Source of the DNA: Tubulanus polymorphus
Taxonomy: Eukaryota > Nemertea > Palaeonemertea > Tubulaniformes > Tubulanidae
Reading direction: 5' to 3'
Length of the DNA stretch: 64,000 bases
Assembly: GCF_964204645.1 (NCBI RefSeq)
Contig: NC_134031.1
Coordinates: forward strand, 17,481,307 to 17,545,306
Position numbers and translations under genes: made by a program. Positions 1 through 14,317 of the stretch are shown in pieces. Position 1 is the stretch's first letter; every line of letters starts with the position of its first letter. The notes below the pieces were generated by a model. The model was not told the origin of the DNA, searched no databases, and saw nothing but the letters and a program-made list of their open reading frames with translations.

Positions 1-150
1 GCAGACGATTAGAATCGCCATTATCAATAGAGCTAGCGTAGTCCCCATGCTACGTATTTTAAGAAGGCGGTTCTATAGAGAAATGTTTAGTTTAAAATGC
101 CACTTCTTACACACGTTCGGCAACAGGCGACTCACATTGTCTGCCAGAAC
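1..150 (-). CDS. Candidate first coding exon of a secreted protein, cut by the left edge
   Basis: Read on the minus strand, a good 3' splice site (pyrimidine-rich stretch ending TTTTCCAG) opens an exon at 150. It carries about 100 bases without a long reading frame, then an ATG at 48-46. The 16 codons visible to the edge read MGTTLALLIMAILIVC: a short polar start followed by a hydrophobic core, typical of the first part of a signal peptide. The leader would therefore be spliced, and a non-coding first exon must lie to the right; the donor at 16056 is one possibility. The product cannot be named because the rest lies outside the window. Alternatively the hydrophobic codons are a chance reading in AT-rich DNA. 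Splice site and ATG are seen; the secreted nature is inferred. Confidence 0.35.
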
Positions 151-887
151 CTGGAAAATAAGACAACGATACAATTCTTCAGTAATTATTGAAAGATGTC
201 ATTGCACATTTTGGATACAAAAATGAATAGGGGTTGTTATCTCTAAGAATCACGTAACGCGTATGAGGGAGTTCGGGCAAAAAGTTTGTTTCAGATTGTT
301 AGAGGGGAAATGGGTGTCTCGAAACCTCTGTTACATTTTGCTAAGTAATATCGCAAGGGTCTGATTTGTTAGATATTGTTACAAGGGAAAGGTAGTTAAA
401 AACTTCCCCAAAAAATGTGTTACGTAAAACAGCCCTATATTATCCCTGGGTTTATTTACCCAATGACCAATATGTCGATAATATTTATAGAATACTTCTT
501 GAATTTCAAGTTTTGAAAACACCTAAAAAGTCAACGTGGATTAAGCCTCGAGCTTTCGAACGATAGTGTCAAATTCAGATGCAGTCAAATAATTGGTGTA
601 ATTTTTAGTTTCCGAATTATAACGGTCCAATCATCGGGTATGTTTACCAACATCGAAAAAACTAATCGGTGAAAATGTTTCGAAATCTTGTAGGTCTGCG
701 TCACAGAGTAATCATCTTATAGATGAATGAAGCCGTAGAGGTCCACACGCGATTTGGATGCTCACTGATGTCAGACTAGCTAATCTGATCTGTCTGAATA
801 GTTCACGGGAGCGCATCAACTTCTGCACATTCCTAGAGCTAAGTTCTATAGTGTGGTTGAAAAAATTGTCGTTCCACAGTTGCCATG

Positions 888-1087
888 TTACCACGGTTGT
901 TTACTGATTACTGGTTTCGAGTTGCAGGTAGGAGAAGAGACCAGCGGCGATTCGCCGCCGGTTCCTGTCAAATCGAGCAGTTCCGACTGAAAGGGCGGCT
1001 CATAATTTGTTAGACGCTTCGGCCGTATTCCCTTGAATAACTCGCAGGCACAGGCTGACATCGGATTCTTACGAACTGACATGGCTA
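888..1087 (-). CDS. Candidate coding exon, unknown protein
   Basis: A minus-strand open stretch begins at an acceptor-like TATTATTAG near 1086. It reads about 63 codons (SVRKNPMSACACELFKG... and PKRLTNYEPPFQ inside) to a TAA at 888-890. A GTAACA donor-like site overlaps the last codons (CCGTG|GTAACA), so this could be a terminal exon or an internal one. Codon choice looks more like a real exon than the surrounding AT-rich DNA, with many G/C third positions and a mixed, low-complexity-free composition. No family was recognised. It shares its strand with the left-edge secretory start, but splicing directly into the exon at 150 would meet a stop within a few codons, so the two are probably not consecutive coding exons of one frame. 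Confidence 0.3.
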
Positions 1088-1097
1088 ATAATATCAA

Positions 1098-4000
1098 ATA
1101 AGTTTGTATAAGCCTGATTTACTGCGTCTTTCGCGAGCGCTCAGTCATTTTAATACTGTAAATTTCCACCGTTTGGCGGTTACGTCGGCGCCAACGGTGA
1201 CAACAGCAATTAACGTATATTTCTAATTAAATTTCTAAGACCTGATGTGATCCTGTCGCCAAATAACACGTAGCGCATCTATCATCCGTAGCTTCACCGA
1301 CGTAAAACGCGATACCGCGCAGTCCAAGGCCGCGACGTGCCCCGAAAACAAAGAACTGTACGCTGTTACGTTTCACAGAACCGTCCAAGACCTCCCTGAT
1401 CAAACCAATTAACGTCCCTCTGATGTTCAGTCACATTTTCTCTAATTAAAACGCTTGTAATGACAACTCATCATCATGCAGTGTTTAATTGTAAAGGAGA
1501 ACCTCTCCCGGAGGCCAGACTTGCTGCAAGTCGAGATTGAAGTGAAAATCCTTATGATGTTGATTCTTTTAAAAAAAACCGTTGTGCAATACGGGTGAAG
1601 GTGGCCATAGAAAAAAAACCCAACCTTAATTCTGAGTAAAACTATGATAGTATATTGTTATAGATCAAGCTATATGATGGCTATATGACACTTGTTCATT
1701 TTTAAATCACGTTGTAGTAGTGTAAAACCCTTCACGTTTTCAGCAGAAGTTGTGGTTGTAGTCGAATGGTGACGTTTATCCGTTTTAAAAGTGACAATTC
1801 GGCACGGCGATAGCTGACGACAAGTCCGTCGGTTTAAAAACTAACACGCATTATCAATAATTCACGATGAAACTATTACGCAGCGATGTGTCGCTGTCAC
1901 TTTGTCAATAAATTGCCGCGAGTTTTTGTCGGAGCCAATACGATCACCTCTACTGATAAAAGTTTTACCAGCACTCTTTGCTGTGTTAACTTTGTGTAGG
2001 ACAGAAAAAAAAGAACTATTACTAACGAAATTGACTTGAAAATAATCAGGATCCCGTTTCCGACTTAAATGATTCATATCCGATTAGCTATTGTTTTGAT
2101 AGACGATAAGTGTATAGTCGAAACGTTGAACAAACAATACTCTAGATAAAGAATAAGATTTTTGGACTTTTTCGTCTTTACAGTGAGATTCTTGTAATAA
2201 CAATTCACTATATATTTCCGACATCATTTGCTGAAGTCTAAAACGCCAATATCCAACAGCAGAATCCACCGCTCTCCGATTTTGTAGCACATTCAGGCCC
2301 CGATAGAACACTTTGCTATGGCTCGTGCTTCCGTCGATTCCGTGGGAACATAACCATTACGATCAATCACTAAACATATGAAAATATCAAAGCCACTATT
2401 AAATCCTTTTTCTCTTAACATGTATTTTATTAACAGGAAACGCAGAATGCACTATGGTCGATACTGTTGCTGTTTATGTTCACACAATAGTAAATTGCCT
2501 ATACCACCCAGTCAACCGAGATAAAAAAATGCGCCATACATATTCGTTCTAACCGTTAGAGAACCATTAGAAAAAGTACAACAAAACACCGCATCACTCC
2601 CCCATCGCTAAAAAATCGTGCGGCTTCGTCTCCCGAATTGCGACGCAGGATTTTATCTTACATCGATCCACAGACTTTGAGAAAGAGTCCGCGGATTGAT
2701 CCGAATGGAGAACAGTCTGCGTAGCCGGAAATCAAAGATGAAAACAGGTTGCCGTCTGCCGGAAGTTATCTGTCACAACGTTCGTTAACAAACCCTTCAA
2801 TGGTAAACCATACTTGAGAAGTTGGAGATGAGAGATTTTTCTCGCGTTTAATTGAAACCTGCCCCGGGTTCCTTTTTACCTACAACTCTACGTATTTCAA
2901 TACTTTATGTCGATTCTTTCTTATTCATATTTTGTATTTTATGACCAATATCGTTACTGAATTCAATACCATCCTATGAAGGACTGTTGCTAAGTGGACT
3001 CGAAAGGTTTTTGGGACTGCTTGCGAGAAGCCTCTTGTGGCCGGATTCTTTTTTGTTTGAACGTACATTAAATATTCAAGGATTCGCTTGGATCACCGTG
3101 ACTAGCCTAAAAGCATCAAAGGTGGTAGTATTTGTGGACATGATGAATCAAAGTGTCTCTATTTCACTTCATTTATAATCAAGAATCATCGCTGCATTCT
3201 GATCGACGAAAGCTAGAGGAACTTCGTGACTTCAATGCGGAAAGAAAATCCAGAAGGGTTTATGTATGCATGAAGTAATGATTCCGCCTTTTTTGTCAAT
3301 ACTGAAAAAAATCGCCATTAACTTCCAACGGAATAAACATTATTGCAACCTTTTCATTTTTTTCATTAATCGCAATTAATGGGATATTTCATTTTTGTGA
3401 TTCCATTGATAAAACCGAAAACCGCAACCGTCAACCACCACGATGACTGCAGCAGACCCGCGTGAGATCAATTTACCTACTAATACGAGATGGTAAAATG
3501 TACTGTTTGCCTTCGAATTGTATCGCCTTATTGCAGAACCATGCGTTCATTATTAAAGACGTGATGAATCGTAATAATTCGCTGATTTTATTGCAACCTG
3601 AGTCAACGAAAAGTGTAATAATTTGTTTAAACACGCGAGGAAGTAAATAAAGTAACTGTTGAGATAAACTACTCTGAATCAATCTACCGATTTCGCTATG
3701 AACTCGAATGTTTTCTCAGAAACCCATAACCAGTTTTCACTAGTAAAATTACTCTCGATATTTTTAACGGAACAGCTTAAAACTAACGATATGTATAACG
3801 ATTGTCAGTCAAATCACGTTTAAATGCTGAATCTCGACAATCCTCGCGAGAGCCTGCAATCGGTTTTACCGCAGTACGAGCACGCTCGATTGAATTCACG
3901 GTGTTACAAAAGACCATAGGACCGACTGGGGGAAAAACAGCTCGAATGATTTTCACTACACAATAGAAACACTTAGCAGATTAGCTTTCTGTCTCTTCTG

Positions 4001-7000
4001 TCGCGTTCGATTACCAGGCTTCCAGAAAAATTTGATTTTCACACGAAAAGTTTTGTAATTATTACCAAAAGCAAATCAATGGACCTTAATAGCTTTAGTC
4101 TTTGTACCGTAACGGCAATTTCTGGCGCGTGTATCGACTTATAACATTTTTCGACCCTTGACTCGAAAAAAGTACAGTAGGAATTGTATGTAAAACGAAA
4201 AATACATAAAACCTAAATCATTATTCTAAAGTTTGATATACGTTTTACCAAAAATACATTCCTCTTTATGTATTTATGTTAATAAGTAAATCAGACTAAG
4301 AATGCCCCTAAACATTATAGAATACGAAACCATCAAATATGACCTGTTGACGGCCTGGGTGTGTCAAAGCCACATATTAAATACTTAATCAAATCATATA
4401 GTCCTGTCTTGAAAATACCCTGAGGTAATGTATTGTTTTTAACGATGACAAAGCACATGCATAAAATCGGTTCATATGTTTTTGTACGTTGGTGAATTTC
4501 ATGTGCGTTATTTCATCAAAACCTTCGATGCATTTTAAATAGTATTTGCGACAAGGAATTTCGTAAAGGGTTAAAGAACAAAAAATGTCAATAAGTCAAC
4601 ATTTGCATTATAACTATTGTGGTGTGAGTGATCAAATGACTCATTTGTCACTACATGCACTGAAATGCATGCCGCAATGATGACATATTGGCTGCTCTCT
4701 GCGGTCGTGACATGTTCAGCATAAAATTATATAATTTCTATATTACGAAGCTAAGCAAAGAAAACGCAAAAATTAAACCAAATTAAATATTAAAACCTAC
4801 AAGCTATTTAGCTATGAATTATACAGGCAGTAATAAAACTTTATTATCACGAAAAAAAACTGCATGCGAAAGATTAAAATCCCACTTGATAACGACCTCT
4901 CATATTTACTTGAATGAACAAGATTCAAATCTTAAATTTATTGAGAAGTGTTTGCGTTTCGTCTACTTCGGAGTGTTTTCGATTATCGTCTTGTGTTTGT
5001 TGATCATGACGGCGGTTTGTGTGATGATGTCGTCTGGTGGATGTCTTCCGAAGGTTCCTTATTAGTCGAGTTCAAAATCAGTTCCGACCAACCTGCGATA
5101 GGTCCTAACTCGGGTCGGCTTGGTCTTTACATGGACTAAGTCCATAGTCGTTACTAGCGTATGCTTAGTATCGACTATCGGCCAAAGTGCATCATTTACC
5201 ATTTTGATTTTTTTCCGATCACACATAAACATTAATCAAATCTGGACGTACCAGCTTTCCGGTCCATTTATCGTGTCAAAAGCATATATTCGTATTCTTA
5301 GTTATATAGTTATTCTTAATAGTCGTATATAAGAAATAGGCGCAGAAAATTGGTTATTCTTGGTCGCAGATTCGGTGCGACTGAATGTTCTTTTTCAGAA
5401 AATGAAGTATCGGTTATTTGTAATAGATAGATAAAGATATAGTTGTTGTAAGTCACAAGACACCTCTCCATGGCGTAGCGACGTTATCTTTGATATCGTT
5501 TTTAACCGATATGATGGTACTATAAATGCAGCGCCAGTAATAAAAGGTTACTTACTGAGCCTCGTGGGAGCAGGTCAGATGTGTCGATTTATTGCGATAT
5601 GACAGCGCTGTCAATATCATTGGGCCTGGGAATGAACGTCCTACCAAACCTACTGTACGTTACAACTAACGTATGTTGCATTTCTGATGAGTATTTCGCA
5701 ACCAGCAGTTCTACAATAGGATTTCAGCCAAATTCTCTCTCTAAGTAATTGAACGACGACTTCGAAAGATACAGATATGGTTGGAAGCATTGCCAGTCAT
5801 TTCCTGTATAAGCTAATTAATATCTTAAGCCTTAGAAGCTCTATCGAGAAAAATCGAAAGCAATTAAAGGTTGGATTTTAAAGTGAATCTAAAAATAAGG
5901 TTTATATTCGCTCATCAAAATCGGAATTTAAAAATGCGAAATCTTCTTAAGAGGGAATTGACTGTCGATAAATGAGTTCCCGGTATTCCTAATCGTCGGT
6001 GATCTTAATTAGATTTTCTTCGTACAAGATTAGAGGACGAGTTTTGTTGTACAGAAGTTTATAATGCCAGTAGAAACTTCGAATTATCAGAGGAGTCAAC
6101 AGGATCGGTGTCGCGTGCACTGAGTTAGATACGATGTCAGTTGCATTTACTACCATGATTTTAAGTGGGATATGTCCATTTAGTAAGTACTTAACGATAC
6201 AAAATTAACCCGGAAACTAAGCCGCAATGCGTGATACGAGAAGCCCCGGACGCTTCGCAGCCATAAAAAAGTCCGTCAATCCGCTGTGTAACCCTATCAC
6301 GTAATAGATTGAAACGAAACGGCCGCCCGAAAAATCAAGTCCTAATGATTTCGTGGAGAGATCATCGCGAGATGACACGATATGTTTTATTAAGCGAATA
6401 ATACTTCAATGTCGGCCGGGGAAACTGGATATCATATTCGATATGTTGGAAATTCTGCAGTAACATTTACGTTCCATCGCGCGCCTCGATACTCAACCTG
6501 ATTTATGTATTAATTGCTACTAATACTCGAGTACAACATGTAACCGCAAAGTTCACTGAAAAATCTCTCCCGTATCCGTTGGATTTTGAGTTCGCGAGAT
6601 CAATCATTTGATATGTGAAGAAAATGCAATCAGTATGGAATTCTGATTTGTGTACTATCTTATTTTGGGGCCAATCAATGATATGAGGGACCAATTGCAC
6701 CCCGGGAAATCGGAATGCTTTTCATTTTAGTTCCCCATATGATCTGATGATCATCGTTACACGTACGTTCGGTCCTCCCAACGAGTTTCGGCATCGATTT
6801 CCGATCAGATATTTTTATGCTGTCTTTGATCGATGAATTGAAGACACTGCGATTAGCGCGCCGCCTAGGGGTGATGATTTTTGTAATAAAAATGGAGTCG
6901 TATTACGAAGACGTTGTTGATATAACGCTTAGGTCGGATTTCGGGTTCAGAAACTGTTACAAGCTCATCTATAACGAGATTGCACACAGCCGCTAGACAT

Positions 7001-10000
7001 TTCAGCGCTCGATTGGGTAAATTAGTTCGATTGGGCGAAAGTAAACAGAACCGTGATCGATTCTGTGGCACAATCAGTCGACCTAAGCACCTAAACTGTA
7101 CGACCGAGTCACATCTCTGCGACCAGTCAATCGCAATTGATCAGAGATAGGTTTGGATATCGGTGATATTATGATGCGCCGTTTAGCACAGAACGTTTCG
7201 ATAAGCAACGCTTTTATACGTGCGTCACGTCCGTTGCAGCAGACGACTCTAGTTCGGTGAAACGATAAACTAGAAACTAGGAAGACCGATCAAACTGAAG
7301 GTATCGGGAATGAGATAGATACCTGTGAAAAGCAAATTAGTTGTATCCGAACCTAAACCTATTAAAACGCAATCTTACTCGAGATAATCTATATGAACGA
7401 AACCGCGTTTCTAACATGATACGAGCGTTAATTTAATCGGCCCTCCAATTCGCCGGTACAACCGTCAACTTTTCCGACAATTAACCAGATTTCCGTAGGT
7501 CTCAGTAAAGTAATTAACGAACGAAGATCGGGGTTATTGCTAGAAGCGAGCTGACTTAATCGATGCAATTGACTGCAAGTTTAAGTATACACGTATAGTT
7601 GTTCCTCCGTTTCACTGTTTGAAATTAATGTCCGCATATTCCTAGAGTCGTCGATGGACGATTCTTGACGAAATAGCCAGTGCCATATTGATAATGTATA
7701 TACGAAATATAATATATAATCCTTTAATGGATACACGATATGGTTGGAATATGTTTTGAAAGTATTCCTGCTCTTGGGATATTGATGATGACGTAGTTGT
7801 CTAATGCCTCATCATCTGAATTTTTCTCCTGCGCGACAACCAACATAAGTGCTGACATGCCCATTTTCAGCGTTTCCTTTAACCGGTTATGCTAACATTC
7901 ACCTCACCCGAATTATTGTCATCGATATCATTTTGTCAGTCGCAGGATATCGGTGTTTCAATTATCATCTCGCGAACGCATTTGCTGCCATTTTCGTTTC
8001 AATCCAATTTTGCCGTTTGGACATGTACTTAGCCTCGTTTGAACTAAATACGGGTCTCGTCGACGATAAGTGACTTCCGGCTTCTGTCAGCGTTCACTTC
8101 CGGTTTCTGTCAGCCTCGTCCCGTCTGTCATTTCGTTTTGTAAAACGTAATACATGGTCCATGTTTGATATAAAATTACCCGTATATACAAGTGAATTGT
8201 AAATAAAGATATAGGTTTGAACATATACCTTCCCAAACTTTCTAGAATAGGCCTACGTCACGAACGAGTGATATCTTTTTTTTTGTTATATACATTGAAA
8301 CGTCTCAGCTAAGTAGAGAAATAAAGGTGCCTTTCTTATTCTTATTCTTGTTCTTTTCTATGACGGATATCGTTAATATCGATGAAGAATGGACGTGTCC
8401 TGTTGTACCGGCTTTGGAACTATTGATGATCCCGTTGCCTTAAGAAATGAAAAATTACATTGTCGTGTTTGAGGCTCTCCGCGGCCGAGCAACTTTTCTC
8501 GTAGATTACATAGATATGCAATTATCAAAGCGTCATTTAATCACTATACTGTCCAGCGCGATTTCCACCTTTGAGCGGGAGGACAATGCCCTGAAAAGTA
8601 CGGAGAAGAAAGGAACGGGAAGGGGAAATCGATGGATTAGTAATTCTCCGGTTGATCCGGATTAGCGTTTCCTACCTCTCAGTCGGACTGTAATTCAAAG
8701 ATTTACGTGCGTTTCGGGAGACACTAATTACACCGGGAGTTACTGTAAGACCGTACGTAACGTAAATACCAACTGACGTTCTGATGTTTAGTAGCAGCTT
8801 TCTATAGTGGGCTTCTGACAATAATTCAGGATACCTGTCTCGCCGAATAGATAGTTCGGATACGAAACTAAAGGCATAGGTCGTGTTGACTGTTTTTTGT
8901 TCGAAAAGCAAAGATATGTGACTGGTTGCATACGGCATTTTCTGCGACTAGAAATGAAAGATTTATTTAAGCATGGTCTAAGTCCATGATTTAAGTTACC
9001 GTACAGCGGCGCCTTTGTTCTATAATTTACCACCAACGCATCATAGCCACTTTTTCTGATCTTTCGTTCGGATCGCAACAGCATAACAAATGTTACTCAC
9101 CCACCATATCGCTTAATTTGCTTCCATTTGAGTTCGATCGCTTTGTGATTCCATTTTGAAGTGGGCGCAATATCCTAATTTTTGCTTATTAGCAACGTTC
9201 AGTTTATTCGTTGTCATGGTAACCATTGGCCATGGTAACGAGTATTTCAGCATTGTAAATATTACGTATATATTTGCATTCTAATAATAAACGTCAAGCC
9301 GCTGCGGCACTTTGCCATTTTCAATCTCAATTGCCTTATCTTTCTTTTTTGTTGCAAAAAATTCTCATGTGTTCATGTGGTATACATAAGAGTAACCTGT
9401 AATTGCTTTTGGCACTGCTCACATGTTCACGTGAAGTACCAGTTCCAAAGCTAGACAAACCCAGGAAGTACATACACATCGACACTTCAAAAACACGTCA
9501 AAGTTTCCACAGATTTTTAAACTATTTGATAAAGCATTTTTTTCGACGAATTCATATTTTCAGCGCCTATTTCATCCTAGAATCTTTCGAATCAACACAT
9601 TACCTAGAGATGCGCAATCAACTATTGCAAGAAGTTCCCATTATTCTTTATGCGAAGATTGATGCTATTTTGTTGTTTATTGTCATTAATCACATTTCAC
9701 ATGAAGAGTTGTTTGTTTAGGGGTCGGGGAATTGTTTTCCTAGATGCATTGTACAGTTTTTCCTCATTCAAACTTCCCGATAGAATTTGTAAGGCACCAC
9801 GCGTTTTTAGCTTAGCATAAGCAACATAAATGATACACATCGTCTATGCAGTAATACTATAGGGTATTAAATTAAGGAAGAATTCAAGAAAAAGATTAGA
9901 TTGGTATCTCTTTTAAGAAAAACTATCCAGTGTGTCATTGCTCCAAATGATCTTACTTTTCAATCGCAAGTTGATCAGTTTATCCTTTGTCCAATTCACT

Positions 10001-12900
10001 ATTTGCGACAAATCTCGATAAAATTCATCTATAAATCAAAAATCCAATTCGGTGCTGAGCAACGACCAGAATATGGGTTCGAATTGTGGAAAATGGCTAC
10101 ATGATTTCTATCTTGACTTCGAAAGCGAATGATTCACTTTACATTGAACAAACCCATCCAATGACGTCAATATAATGACGGTAAAACGGAAATAACAATT
10201 CAAATATCGGTACCGATTAAAAGTTCGCGTTTTACCCCTACGCATGTAATTCAGTTGGAATTGAAATAATTAGTTGAGAAGATAAATCAATAAATTGCTC
10301 ATGACTGGACTTTTGAATATGCATATCGTGTGTTTATAAGAACGTGCCTTAAACCTACATTTTGGAAATCCGATTTTTTTAGGTATTATATAAACAAAAT
10401 GAGCATGCTAAAGTTATCTGTCAATAAACCATCGGGTTACTGGGCACTAAACCTTCTTGTATTCTCGATAACCTCATCATCTGAACAAATTGACTTGATT
10501 GTCAAACATCGTTCGGTCAGTTCCGCTAATTTCCGGTGATTTCCGCCTTGTAATGAGGTAGTCAATAAACAGTCAACTCCACGACAATCGACGGTAAACA
10601 CATATTCGTGGGCTCGCCTCTAAACTGATTTTGTTTATATTGTTTGTGGCCCTTTGATAAAACACCGACAATCGCACTCGTATATGAGTCTCCATTTGAC
10701 TCTTTGATGCTACGTGAAAGCAGGAATTTCCAGTCTTTTAAAGAAACATTTTTTAGATAATTGATATGATTTCTTATAGCACTTCAGTCCAAAGAAGTCC
10801 ACCATTTCATGAAGCGAAGGAGATCACAAAGCAAAGCGCATTAAATTCACGTCGCTATTAGGTAACTCATAAAAAAACTAATACTTAGCTTGGAAACCAT
10901 ATCAACGTTGCGAGTATTCATACAAAGCAAGTACCCCTTTCGTGAAATTACCGCTTGTAGATCTCTTTTGGTGTGTTGTGTAAGCCGGTATTGATCAAGA
11001 TGGAGACTGTTTGAATAGCTACTAATTGCAATCAGATTACCAACGTGTTTTCTGTAAGGACCGCCCTGATGACATTTTTCTAGACTAATTCTCTTACGTA
11101 AACTGGTGTCTTTGGAGGGTTTCTATTCTTAATTAGCGAACCAGTCGAATTAATACTGAACAAAGCTGGCACGGTAAAAGTTACCGGCGGCAAAGAAAAA
11201 TAACCGAGAGAGAAAGTCGTCTATACTCGACATAATTGATTTTTATCTGAAGAAGATTTTTCGAACTAATCTAAGTTTCTCTTAAAACGATACCGCGATG
11301 CTATCTGTGACCTTTCGTTCAGTACAATCCTATCATGTTCTATCGTCGAGTAATTCTAAACGAGCGATATTTTCTTTAACATAATGGATAAAGATGTCGT
11401 AGAATAGCTCATCACACGCGACGTAACTAACAACTTTTCGAATACTGAATTAGTTCTACATAAATTGCGAATACTTTCGGTTAGGTCCCCTATCGGGTAT
11501 AAAAGTAGAAAGCTCATTTGATTACTCGTTGTAATCAGTCTTCTGTACTGTAATCCAATATCAATCCAAACTTTTGTGCTAATTACTCTTTCGAGGATTA
11601 TGCAACGATCATCGTTCGAACATTTCTTTCGCAATTTAGAAGCCGCTTAATTTGTCTGCTACGTTACTTAGGAAGGAAATTTGCTTTCAGGAAACTACGA
11701 TACAGTTTCCTATACTTGAATGTTGAATTTTTCTGAATTCCCACGTGACGTATGTTTGAATAGGCGCGCTATTTCGTGGAATAACGGTCGCAAATTTATC
11801 AGTTCCCCCGAATTGGAGCTCGGTTTTGTTTGCTTGATAGTCGCGTATCACAATAGGATACCTTTTTGGTAAACACGCTTGACGAGTTGATATTGGAAAC
11901 TGTTATTGCGGCGCTTGAAAAACCCGTGTTTCGTTCTTGCATCTGTTTTTGCGGAGGCATTTTATTGGGTTGTCGTACGCGTAGTTGAACGACGACAAAA
12001 GGCGATGACTGCGTTCACTAATAAACGCCGATAACATATTCGCCACCGAAAATTATTATTTCCTTCCTTTCATTAACAAACGCGTCGAAGTTACTATTTC
12101 TATCTTTCAGAATTGATCGAAGAATCAATTGTTTTAGTGAATATGATATTTTATTCGAGGAAATTTTCCTGGTTAACTTGTTTTATTAGTGTATCACTGT
12201 TGATGCTTGGTCTGTGGACTGTGTAAATGCCCTTAAAATAGGTAATTGTCCGACTTATTTATTTGATTTTGATTTGGTTTCGTTTGGTATCCCTTACAGG
12301 CCCCTCACAGCTGCCAGGAGCGGAAATCGGAAATCGAGGTATAGAAGAAATGTTAGTTTTCACGAGCCGTTTCCAGCTAGCTTTTTTCTGCTATACGCGA
12401 CAGGACCTTAAATCATTCCATAGAAATTCTCAACTGCAATTAAACGTCTTAAATATGTTAAAATCCCGTCGTTTGATGGCCCATGAATTCGTAATAACAA
12501 TTGACAACCATTGTGCCGGAACTACCGCGACGACAGGTGAAATATTTATCGCTGTATTCATTCCGTAACATATTGGAGACTGAATTGGAGACCTTTAGAA
12601 ATGGCGAACAAACGGCCGCGTTAGGACAGCGTGAGAAGTTGAGCGCCCGCCTTCGACATCAACCTAAAACCTTAGATCTTATCTGAAGGGCAAGTAAGGG
12701 CTGCGTTATAGTGTATGTCGAAATCAGTTCATTGACAATTGATTGAATAATGATTTGAGGAATCGAAATTGATTTTGCTACCACCCCCTGCCAAATGTCA
12801 TTCGCCTTCAGACATTCCACCTTCGCCTACGCGCTTTTTCTCGGAATAGCAACACTAATCCGTGCATGCGAATATCGTTTCAAGAGATTGATAGAATAAA
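1098..12900. other. Gene-poor stretch, no gene supported
   Basis: Only short, shadow-like reading frames are seen. Local items: a 20-23-base direct repeat (acttccggYttctgtcagc twice) at about 8072-8115; and an 83-codon plus-strand frame at 4814-5065 with a hydrophobic segment but no splice or family support. The DNA may be intergenic or the intron of a minus-strand gene that continues to the left. Confidence 0.5.
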
Positions 12901-13594
12901 TTACTTCCACTATTATGATAGTAACAATATTACGTGTACTATTACTTCAAACTTAATATCGATTTTGATTCTTGATACTGTGGATCTTGCTTTATTCATT
13001 TTAGCTGTGATATAATTTCATGATACGCGTTCGATATGTAAGTGATGACTTGTTGACAGATTTCAGATGCTGCGTCTCTCGCGCTCATCCACCGACGTCA
13101 CGATGATAGTCATCGGAGACGTATAGTGTCAATAGATGTATCAGTAAATTCCGACGAGCCCCCGTCGTGAAATCAACCCTCCTTACTGAACCCTCCTATG
13201 CTCTTCAAGATGATTTCAAATCATTTGTCTATATTCTAATTAGGCTGATTGAAAGCTTAACGAATATTTTCCCTTTGTTAGATCGATATCCATCAACGTA
13301 TTTATTCAAGAAGTCAATATCTTCACGATATAAAACAACCCCCAAAAATGATCGAAAATCAAAGTATCAGTCGATTCCGATGTGTTCCTCGGATTATGGC
13401 TATCGGGAGTGCCCTCATTAACGTCATTCCCAGTTTAATTTCGCAGTTTCAATTCAGCATAACGCACATATATATACTTAATGCCACATTGTCGAGTTCG
13501 ATCTTACTTACATACGATTTATTCCCGATGAAGGATACGGTATCTTCACGCCATATTTGTTTTCAAATCGACGCCCTCCGAATTTTTAGATGCT

Positions 13595-13706
13595 CAGGAC
13601 CCAGTTCCACAGTTGTGAGTTAAGAATCGACTCAGAGTTAACTCTGAGTCGAATGATAATTTTAACTCAGAGTTAACTCTAACTCAGAACACTGTGGAGA
13701 TCCTGT
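13595..13706. repeat. Short palindromic TIR element
   Basis: The outer arms (TTCCACAG.TGTGAGTTA on the left, TAACTCAGAACACTGTGGA on the right) are imperfect inverted repeats. Each contains a perfect small palindrome built on GAGTTAACTC. The structure fits a short non-autonomous DNA transposon (MITE). No protein is coded. Confidence 0.6.
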
Positions 13707-13911
13707 ATCGTTGAATTTAAGTTCGTTATTTTGGTGAAATACGTTAACTATCTGAGCATGTGTATAGCTTCATCGAGCCGTTGTATCAGTTTTTAACGGC
13801 TATAAGTCTGTTCATAAAAATCAGCTTAAACCTAGACTATTTGAATAAAATGTGTATAGGGTGAAATAAAGAAAATTGTTTAAAATGTTTAGAGGATTAG
13901 CGATTGTAACA

Positions 13912-14317
13912 ATTTTTTGACGCTGTAAATACCGTTAAAATGATGTTTATATGACATTGATACCTGCGTAGTATGTGCCATTTAAAGGGGTTCTGTGTAA
14001 GTCGACGTGCACCACGTCATCAATATTGGCATTTCGAAATAACAATTACAATCACGAATTTTGGCGTTTATTTCTTACTCAATATGATTCACAACTTTTA
14101 TTCTATTTTTGATAAATTCCAATAATTATTTGACAATGTCAATATATTGGGGCTAGACTGGTTTCCGGTCAATTCAATTCAATTCAATTACCGACATATT
14201 TAAATCCAAAATAACTTTATTGATCCTTAGTATATAATTTATGTAATATCATTTGTTGTCGATAATACTACGCGATTTATGTTTGATTTTTCGAAGCGTC
14301 AATAAACTTTCAACTTC
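13912..14317 (+). repeat. Interspersed repeat family B, copy 1 (about 0.4 kb)
   Basis: Shares a colinear pattern with 53539-53974: a start around GTAAAxACCGTTA, then CACGTCATCAATATTGGC or its close variant, TTTTGGCGTTTATTT, CCGGTCAATTCAAT, and a common end GCGTCAATAAACTTTCAA. The two copies differ by many substitutions and small indels, so the family is old. This copy holds a (CAATT)n run at about 14170-14190. The class is not clear by eye: no TIRs are obvious and there is no reading frame. Confidence 0.65.

Noticed and set aside
4814-5065. 83-codon plus-strand frame with a hydrophobic segment
   Set aside because: No family, no splice partner and an AT-rich setting. The hydrophobic run alone is common by chance.
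9403-9720. 105-codon plus-strand frame
   Set aside because: No start context, family or splice support. Its composition follows the local AT bias.
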